Positions 61,681-64,000 of a stretch of DNA of 64,000 nucleotides are shown here, in pieces. The DNA comes from Anadara kagoshimensis. Taxonomy: Eukaryota; Mollusca; Bivalvia; Arcoida; Arcidae. Location of the stretch: the NCBI GenBank assembly GCA_021292105.1, contig CM037870.1, forward strand, positions 9,211,558-9,275,557, written 5' to 3'. Made by a program: the position numbers and the translations under genes. The notes under the pieces were generated by a model, which was given only the letters and a program-made list of their open reading frames with translations, made no database searches and had not been told where the DNA came from. How positions within the stretch are numbered: the first letter of the stretch is position 1; every line of letters starts with the position of its first letter.

Positions 61681-62477
61681 AATTTATTTTTCATTCAGAT
61701 TCTAGAAATTTACTACTGCTTTACTGTACTTTGCCTCAACTTATGCTTTATCTAGAACATATTTTATAGGTACAAATATCTGTATAAATTTGTAATATAT
61801 CTTTGAAATAAAATGCATCTGCTTTCTTTTTCAATATATCCTCTATTTCAAATTAATTACATTTAAGGACCAAACATTGTCAAAAAAAACAACAAAAAAA
61901 AAAAAAAACAAAAAACCTACCAGCCCAAGGGGAAAGGGGGGAGAGTGAAACTAGAAACACATATAGATTTTTGTTTGGCCTTTATAACTTATTGCAGTTT
62001 AAGAACCCAGTATTCCCAATTATCAGAGAAAATCATCACAAGGATGTGTGTTATAACAAATGATGCACATCTTATATTCCAAGTTACATCCAACCAATTT
62101 AATTTGTACAGATTTCAACACTAAATTACTAACCTGTATGCTAACTGCATTTATAACAGATTAGATTGTGAAAAAGTTACTAATATATTTAGCAGATAAA
62201 TAACAGTTTAAATGTTGAATAAATTGATCAAACATTCTAAAATATGAAAGTTACTGCTATGAACTTGAATGTTCTTCACTAAATATATATTTAAGATTTT
62301 CATAAACGTTATGTTGCACACAAGATCCCATATAAATATAAATTTGTGACAATGGCAATAGCAGGCTACTGGGGAATACAACACCTGGCTGAGGGAGGTT
62401 TGAATCCCAAGGAGAATAATTCTATGAATCCCAAAAACATCGCTAATTTCTATGCAAATGTACTCAGGCAGGGTCTT

Positions 62478-62552
62478 AATTCAAGGTCATTAACAACTTC
62501 AAACTCAAGGTCATTAACAACTTCAAACTCAAGGTCATTCTTTACTTCAAGT
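62478..62552 (+). repeat. 24-bp tandem repeat, three copies
   Basis: Unit aactcaaggtcattaacaac plus ttca, repeated three times, the last ending in tcttt. The Ser-Arg-Ser-Leu-Thr-Thr peptide in the open frame at 62346-62558 comes from it. Confidence 0.85.
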
Positions 62553-64000
62553 TTTTGATGTACTGTACATAACAATGGAAGTTTTCATGCTGGAATGGTC
62601 TCATAGCTTGTTAAAATGTCCAGATTTGAGATACACTTTACTGATTTGAGAGAAGGTAAGAGACAAATATTCAGAGATATTCAGGTTTGATAAGTCTGAC
62701 TGTACAAATCTTTCAGTTTTTAAAGGGCCCACCATATAGATCTTCAGAGGGAGGGACCACCCACTGTACAGATACTCAGAGGAATCCAGCTTAGATCCAC
62801 TGTACTGTTAGTTTGTACTGTAAAATTGTCAGGAAAACACTTGTATTAACACACCCTAAACAATTATCTCCTTATTACCCCCTCATTTTTCCCCCTCCCC
62901 CACTCGCCCACTACTGACACAAACTAGACAATTATCACTGTCACTATTAACACATTTACTGGTAATTAGTGTATCTTCACAACATTATTCTATAATTATC
63001 AGTACGGTGCTATTGTTAGCTGTTTTTCCTGTTTTGCTGATGTAACTTTCTTTGTATCTTTTACAACTGATTATGTAAATTAACTTTTAACAACTAAATT
63101 CCCAATTTGTCCAATCGTTAATACCATTCAATAATTTTATGGTACAGCACTGCCAACTGTAAGCGTGCACATGTAACACCCACAACATGAAATTTTCACT
63201 TCAAATAAATGAAGATTATTTCTCTGTTTATCCAATTTGGCTCTAGTAAGCAACATTTTTATGTTTTAAGTTGCTGTTTATTTTTTGAAAAAAATGTGTG
63301 TTTTTAATATGACGTCAAATGAAGTATCATTGCTAAGTTATATAGTTATCATTAAAACATTTTTCTGAAGAAAAGTATGCTGATAATATCTTGAAATGAC
63401 AATTCTTGCAAAAAATAACGCAAAAATATTCCCCAATTTACAGTATATATATTTCAAGTAGGTGAAGATACAGACCATTAGCTTAACTATGCAAATATTT
63501 ACATGTATTATTGTAATACTACATCCTCTCTGAGAGCCAATATAAACCTCCACACTTATATATCAGGCTAACAGATGTAGAAAATTTACCGTGTTTACAG
63601 TTGGTGTAGGATTCTATAACCCTCAAGTATCCGAAGAGATGTGGGATGATAAAATATATTTACAAAGCAAACAATATCAATGGATAAAAAATGTAAAGAT
63701 CTTTATAATGAATTACGGGTCTTATTAATCACCGTGACGATAAAACCATCAGTAGTTATAGCTACATCACTCTGTAATGATAAAGTTGAAGTTAGTTTTA
63801 ATGTCTCTCCGAGTTGTGTAATGATAAAGTTGCAGTTAGTTTTAATGTCTTTCAGTGATGACTTGAATGTATTTTGTGAAAACAAATTGATTAATATTTC
63901 ATTAAACTAGGAGTTTTCCTCCCCAAGAGTGAAGTAAAACAAAGTATGGTTTATGGGATAACCGCATCTTGTACTAGGAGGCTAATTCCTAAATTGCTCT
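62553..64000. other. Unannotated right end of window
   Basis: AT-rich DNA without identifiable exons. At 63751-63850 two short copies of tctgtaatgataaagttg(a) / gtgtaatgataaagttgcag, each followed by gttagttttaatgtct, form a local duplication about 59 bp apart. Confidence 0.4.

Noticed and set aside
1..64000. CRISPR arrays or bacterial operons
   Set aside because: All tandem repeats lack unique spacers between conserved repeats. Composition, SINEs and splice signals indicate animal nuclear DNA.

Overview
The window looks like nuclear DNA of an invertebrate, most probably a mollusc and perhaps a bivalve. It is AT-rich and has no long open reading frame. It is full of short tRNA-derived SINEs, small terminal-inverted-repeat elements, micro- and minisatellites, and fragments of one reverse-transcriptase retroelement of a type I know from mollusc genomes. 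No species is assigned; the repeat vocabulary (a SINE ending in ttaaacaccattactcact, and a ctcacctgagc minisatellite) is the main clue.

The left part (1 to about 18 kb) reads as intergenic DNA with fairly frequent CpG. It holds a 642-bp near-perfect foldback transposon with a 9-bp target duplication (3.1-3.7 kb) and retroelement 3' fragments at 4.4-4.9 and 7.6-8.7 kb. The second of these contains a 49-bp tandem array. It also holds TTGA/TTGG tetranucleotide arrays (9.1 kb), a 29-copy 23-bp minisatellite (9.9-10.5 kb), two copies of a nested-palindrome MITE (11.7 and 13.6 kb), and a decayed RT pseudogene (14.5-16.3 kb) split by a full-length SINE with clear target duplications.

At 18.04 kb there is a convincing first coding exon on the + strand: a good start context, a signal peptide and a consensus 5' splice site. 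From this point rightwards CpG becomes scarce, as expected for the methylated body of an invertebrate gene. One 60-bp candidate exon in the right phase lies at 33.4 kb. Two candidate exons on the - strand (37.3-37.5 and 61.2-61.3 kb) suggest a second gene running leftwards. None of these proteins could be named.

The rest (18-64 kb) is intron-like or intergenic DNA with many old repeats: tRNA-like SINE heads, often in local tandem; TA-flanked MITEs at 29.8, 30.9-31.6, 34.3 and 55.6 kb, one of which has another element inserted in it; a 97-bp perfectly conserved block inside a 0.4-kb duplication (45.5/46.9 kb); a cluster of GA tracts; and a 0.42-kb foldback at 59.7-60.1 kb. A recurring theme is tandem arrays that grow inside transposon bodies. 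I found no CRISPR array, no bacterial-style operon, no rRNA and no functional tRNA gene.
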